DNA of 64,000 bases from Sphingobacterium shayense (lineage in GTDB: Bacteria > Bacteroidota > Bacteroidia > Sphingobacteriales > Sphingobacteriaceae). Positions 45,531 through 55,101 of this stretch are shown here, piece by piece. Position 1 is the stretch's first letter. Each line of letters starts with the position of its first letter. The DNA is taken from contig NZ_JABMCQ010000005.1 of the NCBI RefSeq assembly GCF_013179575.1, forward strand, positions 1 to 64,000. Direction: 5' to 3'. Both the position numbers and the translations under genes were made by a program. The notes under the pieces are model-generated. The model saw only the letters and a program-made list of their open reading frames with translations. It was not told the DNA's origin and searched no databases.

Positions 45531-47870
45531 TTAATATTGATAGTTTATTCCTAAAAAGAACGTCCGTCCTGGTGCGTAATAATAACTCGTAGCAGAAGTA
45601 TAACTTCCATAGTACAGCTTATCGAATAAATTGTTAAGCGTAAAATTAATCCCAACAGGGCCAAAGCTTTTAGCCAACTTTAGATCAACCACAGTAACTG
45701 GATCCATTTTCTTTTCTAAACTATTCTCCAGGTCTCCAAAGAAGGAGCCCGTGTGCCTCCCCCACAAGCTCATATGCCCGATCTGGCTATCGTAAATAAC
45801 TGCTCCGGAATAAATGTTACGCGGATTATCACTCATCTCTTTTCCTTCGTATTCTGAATTCGTTTCATATTTCGTTACTTCCGATTCGTTATGAAAATAG
45901 CTCGCTTGCAGCGTAATAAAAGGAGAAACTCGATATTTTGCTGAGCTTTCTATACCCCATAGATTGACTCTTCCAATATTAATATACTGCCGAACAGGCA
46001 AATCTCCCGGATCAAAATATGAGGGAACAGCGGAGGCATCGATAAGCACAGCAGCCAAAAAGTCACTATATTGAGATCGGTAAATTGTAGCAGATAGATC
46101 GAGATTGCCCATAAGCTGGAGATCGGCACCGAAATCAATGGAATGACGCATCCGCTCAGGTTTTAAGGCTGGGTTTCCTAAGCGGAATGAAGACCCTAAC
46201 GGCGTCGCATTGTACATATAGAAGGCTCCCGGAGCTCTAAATCCAGTAGCAAATAATGAACGCAAACGCAGATTATCCAAAAGTTCATATGTTACTCCAA
46301 CCTTTGGCGTCAACACATTTGAACTCGCTTCATTGTAATCAATAACCAATGCATCTTCCAACATGTTATCAAAAAAGTGCCCCTTATGATTCGACCAATG
46401 ATCAAATCTCAGCCCTAGGTTCGCATGCAAATTCGGTGCTATACGAATGTCGTCATTCACAAAAAACGAGATGAAATCCTGCCTGCCGCTAAAATTTTGT
46501 TCGCCCTTGCTCGGATATCGCTTCTTGGAAACTATTTCGGTGAATCGAAGGTCAGCTCCTAATGTGATGTCATTATTTCCAATACGATGACTCACCTTTC
46601 CAATCATACCATACGTGTCTAAGGGGACACGAGAGATATAATTTAACTCGTTAAACTCGCTAGCGGTTGCATCCCATCCCCAGGCCTCCGAGCTACGATT
46701 TTGTACGTTGTAATAGACTAGAATATCGGATTTAAACCCTGCTTGGGTATTTTGGTAGCGTAGCTGATAATTTCCCGTCTCCGTTTGATCATCATACAAT
46801 GTATTGGTACCGGATAACGGCTTTTGCACGTTAAAGTCCGCTGTAGCTGTTATATTACCACCCCCATCAAAATCATATCTCACCTTCGTATTGATATTAA
46901 ACAGAGACATCTTTGGCTTTCGAAAATGATCTTTCCATAAGCTATCAGCCATATATGCGTACCCATCAGTACTTTTATATTCAGCGAATGCAATAATTCC
47001 CCACCGCTTAGCAAAGCGGCCACCAACCTTCACGTTCGCTTGAAAGGTGTTCATGGATCCGTAACGGACATCAGCTCCCAAAGCGAGCTTATCGGAAGGC
47101 CCCTGGGTAACTAAATTGATTGTTCCTCCCATGGAACTCGATCCATAAATTGATGAGCCTGGACCGCGCACGACCTCGACGCGTTCGATGCTATTCGTCG
47201 CTAGTGAATTCCATTCGGAGACGCCTCCCGTATAGGCGTCGTTTATGGGAACACCATCTTTCAAAACAAGCGTACGGTTCGCTGCCCCTGTACCTCGTAA
47301 AATAACGCCCGTATGCGTTCCTGTCGTCGTCAAACCGCGGCTTCTATCTACCATTACTCCTGGAATAAACGCAAGAGCCTCGTCAATAGATTGTATCTGC
47401 CTGAGCTCGGGCGCACCTTTCTTTAATACCGATACACTGGATGAGATCTCTCGGAGTTCTTTTGGTAAGGTCGATGCGGTCACGGTGACCGCATCCAAAA
47501 ATTGTGGGTTCCTTTCCAATTTCCAGTACAACTCCTGAGCGTCGCGGTCACTTATGGAAATCTCCTTTTCCAAAGGGAGATAATTGGGATGGACAGTCTT
47601 GACACCAATGGATTTCTTGATACTAAGATGAAGTCTTCCTTTTTGGTCGCTTGTTGCAATCACGCCTTTACCACGCTGGAATAAAGAAACTCCGGCGATG
47701 GGGTGTCCTTTTGAATCCTCTATGTTAATAATGACGGACATAGGCGGGCTTGAAATTTGTTGCGCAAAATTCACATTGCTAATCACCAGTCCCAATATAA
47801 AAAGGAGTAGATGTAATTTCTGCGCTGGAACGGAGAATAGATAGATCAACGCGTGTTTTAAAAAATTCAT
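45531..47870 (-). CDS. TonB-dependent receptor of the CobN-like operon (HmuR-like)
   Basis: An outer-membrane receptor of 779 aa. A signal peptide is followed by a carboxypeptidase-regulatory-like domain (IINIEDSKGHPIAGVSLFQRGKGVI). The plug runs from DAVTVTASTLPKELREISSSVSVL to GPGSSIYGSSSMGGTINLV, and the barrel ends YYYAPGRTFFLGINYQY. It is a single-ligand TonB receptor, not a SusC, and has no SusD partner. As first gene of the operon it should bring in the substrate of the CobN-like chelatase. Heme or another metallo-tetrapyrrole is likely; cobalamin or siderophore cannot be excluded. Two palindromes in its promoter suggest repressor control. Confidence 0.9.
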   Translation of the reverse strand: MNFLKHALIYLFSVPAQKLHLLLFILGLVISNVNFAQQISSPPMSVIINIEDSKGHPIAGVSLFQRGKGVIATSDQKGRLHLSIKKSIGVKTVHPNYLPLEKEISISDRDAQELYWKLERNPQFLDAVTVTASTLPKELREISSSVSVLKKGAPELRQIQSIDEALAFIPGVMVDRSRGLTTTGTHTGVILRGTGAANRTLVLKDGVPINDAYTGGVSEWNSLATNSIERVEVVRGPGSSIYGSSSMGGTINLVTQGPSDKLALGADVRYGSMNTFQANVKVGGRFAKRWGIIAFAEYKSTDGYAYMADSLWKDHFRKPKMSLFNINTKVRYDFDGGGNITATADFNVQKPLSGTNTLYDDQTETGNYQLRYQNTQAGFKSDILVYYNVQNRSSEAWGWDATASEFNELNYISRVPLDTYGMIGKVSHRIGNNDITLGADLRFTEIVSKKRYPSKGEQNFSGRQDFISFFVNDDIRIAPNLHANLGLRFDHWSNHKGHFFDNMLEDALVIDYNEASSNVLTPKVGVTYELLDNLRLRSLFATGFRAPGAFYMYNATPLGSSFRLGNPALKPERMRHSIDFGADLQLMGNLDLSATIYRSQYSDFLAAVLIDASAVPSYFDPGDLPVRQYINIGRVNLWGIESSAKYRVSPFITLQASYFHNESEVTKYETNSEYEGKEMSDNPRNIYSGAVIYDSQIGHMSLWGRHTGSFFGDLENSLEKKMDPVTVVDLKLAKSFGPVGINFTLNNLFDKLYYGSYTSATSYYYAPGRTFFLGINYQY

Positions 47871-47882
47871 ATGTATTTACAA

Positions 47883-47938
47883 ATGCAATTAAGTTGCAAT
47901 TATAAATATAAAAACACGTAAATGCAACATAGTTGCGT
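47883..47938 (-). promoter_or_regulatory. Paired TGCAA-N5-TTGCA palindromes upstream of the receptor operon
   Basis: Site 1 is TGCAATTAAGTTGCA (47884-47898) and site 2 is TGCAACATAGTTGCG (47923-47937); their centres are 39 bp apart. On the minus strand an AT-rich TATATTTA lies between them and could be the -7 box, with site 2 over the -33 region and site 1 just after the start point. That layout suggests repression. The regulator is not identified. Confidence 0.5.
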
Positions 47939-48079
47939 ATATATTTCACAAATAACTTGATCCCTTAATAGCGGCTGCAAGCGTAGATGATTATCTCGGT
48001 CTTTTCAGAGACGCCCTATCGAAGTATACAATACTGATTATCAAAACGTAAAATAAATTGCAATAAAGTTTACAGGCAT

Positions 48080-48106
48080 AAAAAAAGACGAACCGCAGTT
48101 CGTCTT
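48080..48106 (-). terminator. Terminator of fabD
   Basis: A perfect 8-bp stem (48086-48093 with 48098-48105, arm AGACGAAC) with a 4-nt loop, followed on the minus strand by a run of T. It lies 27 bp beyond the fabD stop. Confidence 0.85.
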
Positions 48107-48132
48107 CTAACTTATAAAGTTATCTCTAAATT

Positions 48133-49023
48133 CTATTCGCCAATTTTCGCGGCCGATGTCTGCGCAGAACGGTCAACTTTCTTCACCAAACCTTGCAGGA
48201 CATTCCCTGGACCAACTTCCACAAATGATTCGGCACCATCGGAAAGCATATTTTGTACTGTCTGTGTCCAGCGGACTGCACCGGTTAACTGCGCGATCAA
48301 ATTCGCTTTAATAGCTGCAGGGTCGGTATATGCCTTCGCATCTACATTTTGATAGATAGGACATACAGGGGTCTTAATCTCTGTTGCTTCAATTGCCGCT
48401 TGGAGCTCCACCTTTGCCGGTTCCATCAACGGAGAGTGGAACGCGCCTCCAACATTTAATTTTAACGCTCTTTTAGCCCCTGCTTCTGTTAATAAAGCAC
48501 AGGCTTTATCAATTCCTTCTATCGATCCGGAGATCACCAGTTGTCCCGGACAATTATAGTTTGCTGGGACGACAACTTCCTCTATCTGTGCGCAGATCTT
48601 TTCTACGGTTTCGTCATCCAAACCTAGAATCGCCGCCATTGTCGATGGTTCAGCCTCACACGCTTTTTGCATCGCATTTGCCCGTTGGGAAACGAGTTTC
48701 AGCCCGTCTTCAAAAGAAAGAGCACCCGCTGATACAAGCGCAGAAAACTCCCCTAAGGAATGGCCCGCTACCATAGAAGGTTGGAAAGAATCCCCTAACG
48801 CCTTGGCGAGAATTACCGAATGGAGGAAGATCGCAGGCTGCGTTACATTGGTTTGTTTCAAGTCTTCATCGGAACCCGAGAACATGATATCTGTAATACG
48901 GAAACCCAAAATATCATTTGCTCTTTCAAACAATGCCTTTGTATCTTCATTCAAATTATAAAGGTCTTGCGCCATTCCTACGAACTGGGCCCCTTGACCT
49001 GGAAATATATATGCTGTCTTCAT
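48133..49023 (-). CDS. fabD: Malonyl-CoA:ACP transacylase FabD
   Basis: A 296-aa cytoplasmic enzyme that loads malonyl groups on acyl carrier protein for fatty-acid synthesis. FPGQGAQ is at residues 7-13, the nucleophile Ser89 in GHSLGEFSAL, the substrate Arg in SQRANAMQ and the catalytic His in VGGAFHSPLME. The C-terminal SFVEVGPGNVLQGLVKK is also typical. Length is normal and the gene stands alone, 75 bp after the M16 peptidase gene. Confidence 0.97.
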   Translation of the reverse strand: MKTAYIFPGQGAQFVGMAQDLYNLNEDTKALFERANDILGFRITDIMFSGSDEDLKQTNVTQPAIFLHSVILAKALGDSFQPSMVAGHSLGEFSALVSAGALSFEDGLKLVSQRANAMQKACEAEPSTMAAILGLDDETVEKICAQIEEVVVPANYNCPGQLVISGSIEGIDKACALLTEAGAKRALKLNVGGAFHSPLMEPAKVELQAAIEATEIKTPVCPIYQNVDAKAYTDPAAIKANLIAQLTGAVRWTQTVQNMLSDGAESFVEVGPGNVLQGLVKKVDRSAQTSAAKIGE

Positions 49024-49098
49024 AAAAAAACGTGTTAACGTCCAAAAATATAAATTTTTTTGCCAGAATAATCAATTCGAGGTTGAATCCCTAAAAAT

Positions 49099-50334
49099 CT
49101 AGTCTTGCTCCTCAGGGACAAAACTCATTGAGCTAAGCTTGTTCGCATCGAAAACATCGTTAGCAATTGTTAGCAATTCACTGGTGCTTACCTCATCGAT
49201 CTTATTAAATACTTCCGCTAACGAAACTACTCTGTTATAGTCCATTACATTCTTAGCGGCAGCAATGATCATGCTCATTCGACTTTCTTCCGCAAGTGCA
49301 ATCTGGCCTTTGAATTTATGTTTCGCCTTTTTTAGTTGTCCTTCACTAACGCCCTTATCCTTAAGCTTATCCAACTCTTTAAAAACGAGTTTTTTCGCCT
49401 TTTCTACCTTCTCCTGATCTGTACCTAGATAAATCGTAAACAACCCTGTGTCACCAAAAAGGGTGTAATTTGACTCTATTGTGTAGGCAATACCATACTT
49501 CTCTCGGATCGAAAGATTTAATATCGAACTCATTCCAAATCCACCAAGCATGTTATTCAGAAGAAGTAGTCCGGTCTTACGATCATCATGTATCCCGTAT
49601 GCGGGTGAACCCAGCATATAATGGACTTGATTGATGGGTTTTGCAACTTCAATATGCTGATTAATAACAGGCACTGCGGCTCTCCGTTCACGCTGAGGCG
49701 TGTTTCGCGCCACTGGTCCAAAATACCGACTTAACATTCTTTCTACCGCACCAAGCTCGTAATCGCCGGTGATCCCAATAATAATTTCCGAAGTATTGTA
49801 ATTATTTTTCAAAAAATCGCGAACATCCTCCGGTCGAAAGCCTTTCAGATCGTCCTGCAATCCGAGGATATTGTGTCCCAGACCCGACCCCTTATAAATC
49901 AGATCCTCGTAGTCGTCAATAATAGATTCCTCCGGACTATCCAAATAAGATGCCATCTCATCGGCGATAACACCTTTTTCCTTCTCCATTTCCTCTTCTG
50001 GGAACGTCGAATGGAAAATAATATCCTCAAAAAGATCAACCGCTCGGGACAGATGTGGCCTTAAAACAGAAGCATGAATACACGTATACTCTTTCGTTGT
50101 GTAGGCATTTAGATCGCCACCGACAGATTCCAAATAATTGAGAATCTGCTGCATTGACCGTCGCTCGGTTTGTTTAAAAAGAAGGTGCTCAATAAAATGA
50201 GCAACACCATATTTACCCACTTCCTCATCACGGGAGCCTGCATTAACCACCAGACAAGTGTGTGTTATCGGAGAGGACTGTCGGTGAAATACCGCACGGA
50301 TACCATTATCCAAGCGAATAATTTCATATTCCAT
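49099..50334 (-). CDS. M16 (insulinase) family zinc peptidase
   Basis: A 411-aa protein with two M16 domains. The inverted zinc motif HFIEH is at residues 46-50, and the downstream Glu ligand lies in MEKEKGVIADEM. The second domain shows the substrate-binding block SILNLSIREKYGIAYTIES. No signal peptide is present, as is common in the processing-peptidase-like bacterial members. Natural substrates are unknown. Confidence 0.93.
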   Translation of the reverse strand: MEYEIIRLDNGIRAVFHRQSSPITHTCLVVNAGSRDEEVGKYGVAHFIEHLLFKQTERRSMQQILNYLESVGGDLNAYTTKEYTCIHASVLRPHLSRAVDLFEDIIFHSTFPEEEMEKEKGVIADEMASYLDSPEESIIDDYEDLIYKGSGLGHNILGLQDDLKGFRPEDVRDFLKNNYNTSEIIIGITGDYELGAVERMLSRYFGPVARNTPQRERRAAVPVINQHIEVAKPINQVHYMLGSPAYGIHDDRKTGLLLLNNMLGGFGMSSILNLSIREKYGIAYTIESNYTLFGDTGLFTIYLGTDQEKVEKAKKLVFKELDKLKDKGVSEGQLKKAKHKFKGQIALAEESRMSMIIAAAKNVMDYNRVVSLAEVFNKIDEVSTSELLTIANDVFDANKLSSMSFVPEEQD

Positions 50335-50480
50335 AAAAATTCAAACTCAATATTATATTCTAAATTTACCACCAAGTCCTTAAAATAAACCTACGGGTAA
50401 CGAACTGATACAACCTTTATTACTACGATTTCTACAAACCCTGTCTTTGGCAGCAAAAATCTAAAGATCAAAGGTACATA

Positions 50481-50524
50481 ATTAAACAATAACAGCTGCA
50501 GTTCCTCACCAGAACTACAGCTGC
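50481..50524 (-). terminator. Terminator of the outer-membrane barrel gene
   Basis: A 12-bp stem with one mismatch (50493-50504 with 50512-50523, arm CAGCTGCAGTTC) and a 7-nt loop, followed on the minus strand by TTATTGTTT. It lies about 53 bp past the stop at 50577. Confidence 0.7.
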
Positions 50525-50576
50525 AAACTACCAACTTTCAAACTATAAACTAAACTGCGAAAGTGCTTTTTAAATA

Positions 50577-53387
50577 TTACATACGAGGCCGACGCATTCC
50601 TCCCGGGAATCTATTTTCATCTGACGGTGCTGCTCCCGAAAACTTCTGCAATTTAAACGTGAACGTCAACATGAAGTACCGTGCGAGCCTATTGGACTGC
50701 GTATCCGTAATGTAGTAATCAGATACTGTGCGGGAAATATTTGTTTGTTCGTTAAGCAAGTCAAACCCTTGGAGTCGTAATGTCCCACGTTGCCCTTTCA
50801 AAAACCGCTGTTCGATGTAACTGTTAATAATAAAGGGATTCGCATTCAAGTCTCCATAACCGCTGTTGAATGTTTTAGAAACATCAACTCCAAAAATTGT
50901 TGAAGGTGTAACATTAACCGAAGCGATAACATTTGGTGCCCATGATTGTACAGAACGGTCCGCATTTCCAGAGAACGTGTTCTTCGTAAAATTATAAGAG
51001 TATCGTACCCCCGGATTAATCTCTAAATTTTCCGATGGGTTATATCGAAACATCATCCCCTGCATAAATACCCAGTTATTCGCAATATTCTTATCTCCTA
51101 TAACCGCATTCCTATCGTTGGAGATATACGAAAGGTTCTTATTAAAAGTTAACCCTCCCATGAAATTGATACTATAGGTTTTTTCTTTGATCGACTTTCC
51201 GAAGTGATAGAACCCATTTACGCCATAGGTATTCTCATCCGCATTCAAATAACGAATTTCTTGAAAAGATCCAACGGTCGGATCAGCGTACATTTTGTTA
51301 AACCCTACAATCTTATCCGAAGTCAGGTTTGCATTCACCATCGCAAAGAACACATTCCCCTTTTGGAAATCTCCCGCGCGGTAGCGAACCCGTAAGGTAT
51401 GTTCAAAAGCTGGATTCAAATCTGGATTCCCAATTGTCGTGTTCGTCCGATTGGTACTCACCTCAAATGGTAGAATTTGCGTAACCGTAGGTTCTGTAGA
51501 CCGGCCTGAATAATTTATGCTAATGTTCTTTTGACGCGAGAATTTATATTCAAAGCGGGCTATCGGTACAAAATTAAACGACTTACGATCGATGACAGCC
51601 GATTCCGATGTACTAAAAGCATTTCCACTTAATACCGACGGTTGGACCGCCGCTCCCACTGCATAGGTTAGTTTATCATTGCTGAAGCGGTAACTCGCTC
51701 CAATACGATGAGTGGTGAAACTATAGTCATAGTTATAGTCGTAATTAAGCATCGGATCCTCAATAATACCACCTTGACGATCGAACCCTTGTTGTTTATT
51801 TTCGTTATCATAGTCGTTGACGTTCAAGTCGTAATTGAACTCTAATCGTCCAAATTCACTAAGGGGCTCCGTGTAATTCACGCTTCCTCCAGCATTCCAA
51901 CTTTTGTTGTTCACTTGTTGAATAGTGAGTTCATAAATTGAATCTAAGGAAGCATTAGGGTCTGTCTGATCGGCGACAATGTTATCTAATGTACGATTGA
52001 ACTCGTTATCTGTTACGGCATTATCGTAATTGAAGTTAAAAAAGATATTACGCCCGCTATCATTAAGTTTCCTATTGTACAAACCGCTGATACTGTAACG
52101 TGGCGCATAAGTATCCGTATTCGTTAGCTGATTCTGTATATTGTTCAAGGTACCATCAAACTCTATCCTTTTGTCCAGCGCAGTAACTCCGGTGTTATTA
52201 TCAAAACCAAATTGTGGTGTTAACTTCAAATAATCTTTATCCGAAATATTCCACTCTAAATTACCTTCAAAGCGATGGCTTGCCTGTATGGTATTCGCAT
52301 CCGTTTCTGAAGTTTCGGTCTGCGATAAGCCTAGGTTCTCTGTCATCGTACTGGAGAGCGTTGTGTTATTGTCTCGCCCGTAAGAGTAACTTCCATATAT
52401 CTTGAGCTTGTCAGTAAAATCATGCCGAAAGTTAACACCAATCGAGCCCGTGTTGGTAAGTCCTTCGTCTCCTCCAAACATACCGCCTCCACGACGACCT
52501 CCACCTCCCTGACGACGACGAGAACCACCTCCCGTCGCACTGAAGTCGAACAGGCGCGCGTTCATATTATTCATATTACCAAGCACCGATATCTGTGTCT
52601 TATCGGTCATACCCATCCACATTCCAGTCAACTGGTAACGGTCTTCAGTACCGTATCCGGCCCGAAGTGTGGTCATATAGCCCGTATTATATTTAGGGTC
52701 GATCTGTATATTCAGTACTTTCTCAGAATCTCCCGTTTTATTACCTGTTACATTCGCCATGTCGCCATAATCGTCTACGACCTGAATCTTCTCAATGATA
52801 TTTGCCGGAAGATTTTGTGTAGCGGTTTTCACGTCACCGCCAAAGAAATCCTTCCCATTAATTCGTACACGTGTTACAGATTCTCCGTGCGCAGTAACAT
52901 TTCCATCTTTATCCACTTCAACTCCCTGAAGTTTTTTCAATGCATCCTCTGCAACTGAACCGTCCCTTAGTTTTAAATCCTTAGTTGAATATTCGACTGT
53001 ATCACCTTTAACCTGAACAGTAATTACACCATTAACCACGACTTCCTCCAGCATATTTTCGATCCCCTTTAGTTCAAAAGATGGAATAATCATTTTTTGC
53101 TGTCCCTCACTAAACGTGAAGGATTGTTCAAATGGTTCGAAGCCCATACTGTTTACCTTAATGGTGAACGTATTTGCCTTTACACCGGTAAAACTGAAAA
53201 TCCCCGCCTGCGACGCTCCGGTAGCTAGCGAATCTTGATCACTAGTGAGTAGTACGGAAGCTCCTGCCACAACTCTAGATTCCGTGTCGCGAAGCATCCC
53301 TTGGACTGATCGAGTTGATTGCGCATTGGATCCCATCGAAACCAGTAGCAACGCTGCGGCACACATCAATGTTAAAATCTGTTTCAT
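50577..53387 (-). CDS. Outer-membrane beta-barrel protein, TonB-receptor-like
   Basis: An exported protein of 936 aa (signal LMCAAALLLVSMGSNAQ). A carboxypeptidase-regulatory-like domain (RSVQGMLRDTESRVVAGASVLL) is followed by a plug-like segment (VEYSTKDLKLRDGSVAEDALKKLQGVEVDKDGNV, IRINGKDFFGGD-type block VRINGKDFFGGDVKTA) and a large barrel of the Bacteroidetes OMP family. Around residues 283-305 there is a Gly/Arg-rich loop (RRRQGGGGRRGGGMFGG). The C-terminus ends in a Pro/Arg-rich tail (FPGGMRRPRM), not an aromatic barrel end. Function is unknown; a peptide or protein translocation role is possible. It lies 35 bp after the CBM9-like gene and is probably in its operon. Confidence 0.87.
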   Translation of the reverse strand: MKQILTLMCAAALLLVSMGSNAQSTRSVQGMLRDTESRVVAGASVLLTSDQDSLATGASQAGIFSFTGVKANTFTIKVNSMGFEPFEQSFTFSEGQQKMIIPSFELKGIENMLEEVVVNGVITVQVKGDTVEYSTKDLKLRDGSVAEDALKKLQGVEVDKDGNVTAHGESVTRVRINGKDFFGGDVKTATQNLPANIIEKIQVVDDYGDMANVTGNKTGDSEKVLNIQIDPKYNTGYMTTLRAGYGTEDRYQLTGMWMGMTDKTQISVLGNMNNMNARLFDFSATGGGSRRRQGGGGRRGGGMFGGDEGLTNTGSIGVNFRHDFTDKLKIYGSYSYGRDNNTTLSSTMTENLGLSQTETSETDANTIQASHRFEGNLEWNISDKDYLKLTPQFGFDNNTGVTALDKRIEFDGTLNNIQNQLTNTDTYAPRYSISGLYNRKLNDSGRNIFFNFNYDNAVTDNEFNRTLDNIVADQTDPNASLDSIYELTIQQVNNKSWNAGGSVNYTEPLSEFGRLEFNYDLNVNDYDNENKQQGFDRQGGIIEDPMLNYDYNYDYSFTTHRIGASYRFSNDKLTYAVGAAVQPSVLSGNAFSTSESAVIDRKSFNFVPIARFEYKFSRQKNISINYSGRSTEPTVTQILPFEVSTNRTNTTIGNPDLNPAFEHTLRVRYRAGDFQKGNVFFAMVNANLTSDKIVGFNKMYADPTVGSFQEIRYLNADENTYGVNGFYHFGKSIKEKTYSINFMGGLTFNKNLSYISNDRNAVIGDKNIANNWVFMQGMMFRYNPSENLEINPGVRYSYNFTKNTFSGNADRSVQSWAPNVIASVNVTPSTIFGVDVSKTFNSGYGDLNANPFIINSYIEQRFLKGQRGTLRLQGFDLLNEQTNISRTVSDYYITDTQSNRLARYFMLTFTFKLQKFSGAAPSDENRFPGGMRRPRM

Positions 53388-53422
53388 CGTATTTTGACTC
53401 TTTACCTATTTATTATATTTTT

Positions 53423-54148
53423 TTATAATTCAATTTCCAACAATACCTTGTTGATGAAGTCCCTTTTTGAGCTCTTCCTTCTATTCCCGTTTACGGTTGC
53501 ATGCGCGTTTCGGCCGGGAGTGGTTTGCTTTTTTGCCAAAAGCTCCGAACGATCTTCGTGGATTTCCAACTTCATATTGAAGGGCGATTTGTTAAAATCC
53601 CAGCGATCTTTGGCGATCACCACTTCATAAGTAAGACCCAAGCTGTCCGTAAGTTTACCCTGTGCCGCAAGCCCGTAACTATTGTTAATTGCTAAAAGGC
53701 CCTCAGGTGTACCACTAAAACCATACGCATAATACCCTCTGGATCGCTGCATTAGAGCATTCTTAAGATCAGCAGCACTCCGCTGATCTCGATCCTCGCG
53801 CATTAATGCACGGCGCACTTCATCATCCGCGTAGGGAAACCACAAAACGGCGTCCTTGTTTCCTTTTTCCTCAGCCTCCATGCGAATTGAAATCCCCTCG
53901 ATGGTCGCCATACTTTGTAGCGTGTTATCTTGGATTAAAATGGCGATATAGATGTTCTTTTCGTCCTGAGCTATGTGATAAGCAAAATCGTTAGCCTCCG
54001 AAACGGGTAGTAAAGCCTCCCTCCATTCCGAGAGATCTCCATCAATTACAACATTCTTAATATCATTCGCGTGAACCCTAATTCTCTTCTGCGCGAAGCA
54101 CATCAATGAGGAAGAAAAAAAAAGAAACGCAAAAAATATTCTTATCAT
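53423..54148 (-). CDS. Exported CBM9/DOMON-like beta-sandwich protein
   Basis: A 241-aa protein with signal peptide IRIFFAFLFFSSSLMCFAQ. VVIDGDLSEWREALLPVSEANDFAYHIAQDEKNIYIAILIQD is the usual opening of the CBM9-like/DOMON-type sandwich found in many Bacteroidetes surface proteins. A later block LTYEVVIAKDRWDFNKSPFNMKLEI fits the same fold. The C-terminal tail is basic and Asn/Arg-rich (NAHATVNGNRRKSSKRDFINK). Ligand could be sugar, heme or neither. The gene immediately precedes the barrel-protein gene on the same strand. Confidence 0.75.
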   Translation of the reverse strand: MIRIFFAFLFFSSSLMCFAQKRIRVHANDIKNVVIDGDLSEWREALLPVSEANDFAYHIAQDEKNIYIAILIQDNTLQSMATIEGISIRMEAEEKGNKDAVLWFPYADDEVRRALMREDRDQRSAADLKNALMQRSRGYYAYGFSGTPEGLLAINNSYGLAAQGKLTDSLGLTYEVVIAKDRWDFNKSPFNMKLEIHEDRSELLAKKQTTPGRNAHATVNGNRRKSSKRDFINKVLLEIEL

Positions 54149-54334
54149 ACTTAACTATTTTTGATTGACGCAATCTTTCAGAAAATATCTATTCTTAATG
54201 TTGTTACAAAGAACAATAGAAGAAATGTAAATTAGTGTAAACGGGTATTTACCACAAATAAGTTACATTACTTCTCGCTAAATTATATTCGCCTCGGAAC
54301 TTCGTACCCCATACATTTTTTGTATTTTCGTCTC

Positions 54335-54931
54335 ATGCTTTTTTCCTATTATCAACAGCAATATATTGAGGCCGGTTGCGACGAGGCCGGTAGGGGATGT
54401 CTAGCGGGGCCTGTATTTGCTGCAGCGGTGATCTTCCCCTCCGACTACTGCAATTCGTTACTAAATGATTCCAAACAGTTGTCAGAAAAGAAGCGTCTAT
54501 TGTTACGTCCTATTATTGAACAAGAAGCATTGGCTTATGCCGTTGCAAGCGTTTCCGCTCAAGAAATAGACAAAATAAACATTCTTAATGCTTCTTATCT
54601 CGCTATGCACCGCGCATTAGACGCGTTACAAACCAAAGCTGAATTCATTTTGGTCGATGGAAATCGCTTTAAGTCCTACGGTGTCGTTCCACATGAGTGC
54701 ATTGTCAAAGGAGATGGCAAATATCTCTCCATTGCTGCCGCTTCAATCCTAGCGAAAACTTACCGAGATGACCATATGGACAGCTTAGCGAGCGAGTTCC
54801 CCCACTACGACTGGTTGTCAAATAAAGGTTATCCCACAATTAAACACCGAAACGCAGTATTAGAGCATGGCTTTAGCCCCCATCACAGAAAAACATTCCG
54901 TGTAACCGACCCTCAGCTAAAGCTATTTTAG
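54335..54931 (+). CDS. rnhB: Ribonuclease HII
   Basis: A 198-aa enzyme that cuts the RNA strand of RNA-DNA hybrids and removes ribonucleotides from DNA. The catalytic Asp16 and Glu17 lie in [15 protein letters not shown], a further Asp in [13 protein letters not shown], and the last acid in [12 protein letters not shown]. The conserved [15 protein letters not shown] and HRKTFRV blocks are present. I start at ATG 54335; the upstream TTG at 54320 would add five residues of doubtful value. Confidence 0.97.
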   Translation: MLFSYYQQQYIEAGCDEAGRGCLAGPVFAAAVIFPSDYCNSLLNDSKQLSEKKRLLLRPIIEQEALAYAVASVSAQEIDKINILNASYLAMHRALDALQTKAEFILVDGNRFKSYGVVPHECIVKGDGKYLSIAAASILAKTYRDDHMDSLASEFPHYDWLSNKGYPTIKHRNAVLEHGFSPHHRKTFRVTDPQLKLF

Positions 54932-55101
54932 CGCTCAGCCATGAATAGCTGATTAATAATAGAAAAAATCAAATCATTTGTATATTTTTGGCTCTTCAAG
55001 GCTTAAATCATCATTTGATTGTTGGAAGCACCAAGAAGACTGCCCAATTGCATCCCTAAGGTGTGCTCCATATAGCCCTTAACAGCAAATATTATCATAA
55101 T

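Noticed and set aside
47871-48132. Cobalamin riboswitch upstream of the CobN-like operon
   Set aside because: I looked for a B12-box and the usual long structured leader on the minus strand. The space to the fabD terminator is short and AT-rich, with palindromic operator-like sites instead.
52422-52958. 178-aa plus-strand open frame
   Set aside because: It is a shadow of the outer-membrane barrel gene; its Ser/Thr/Arg-rich start mirrors the Gly/Arg-rich stretch on the coding strand.
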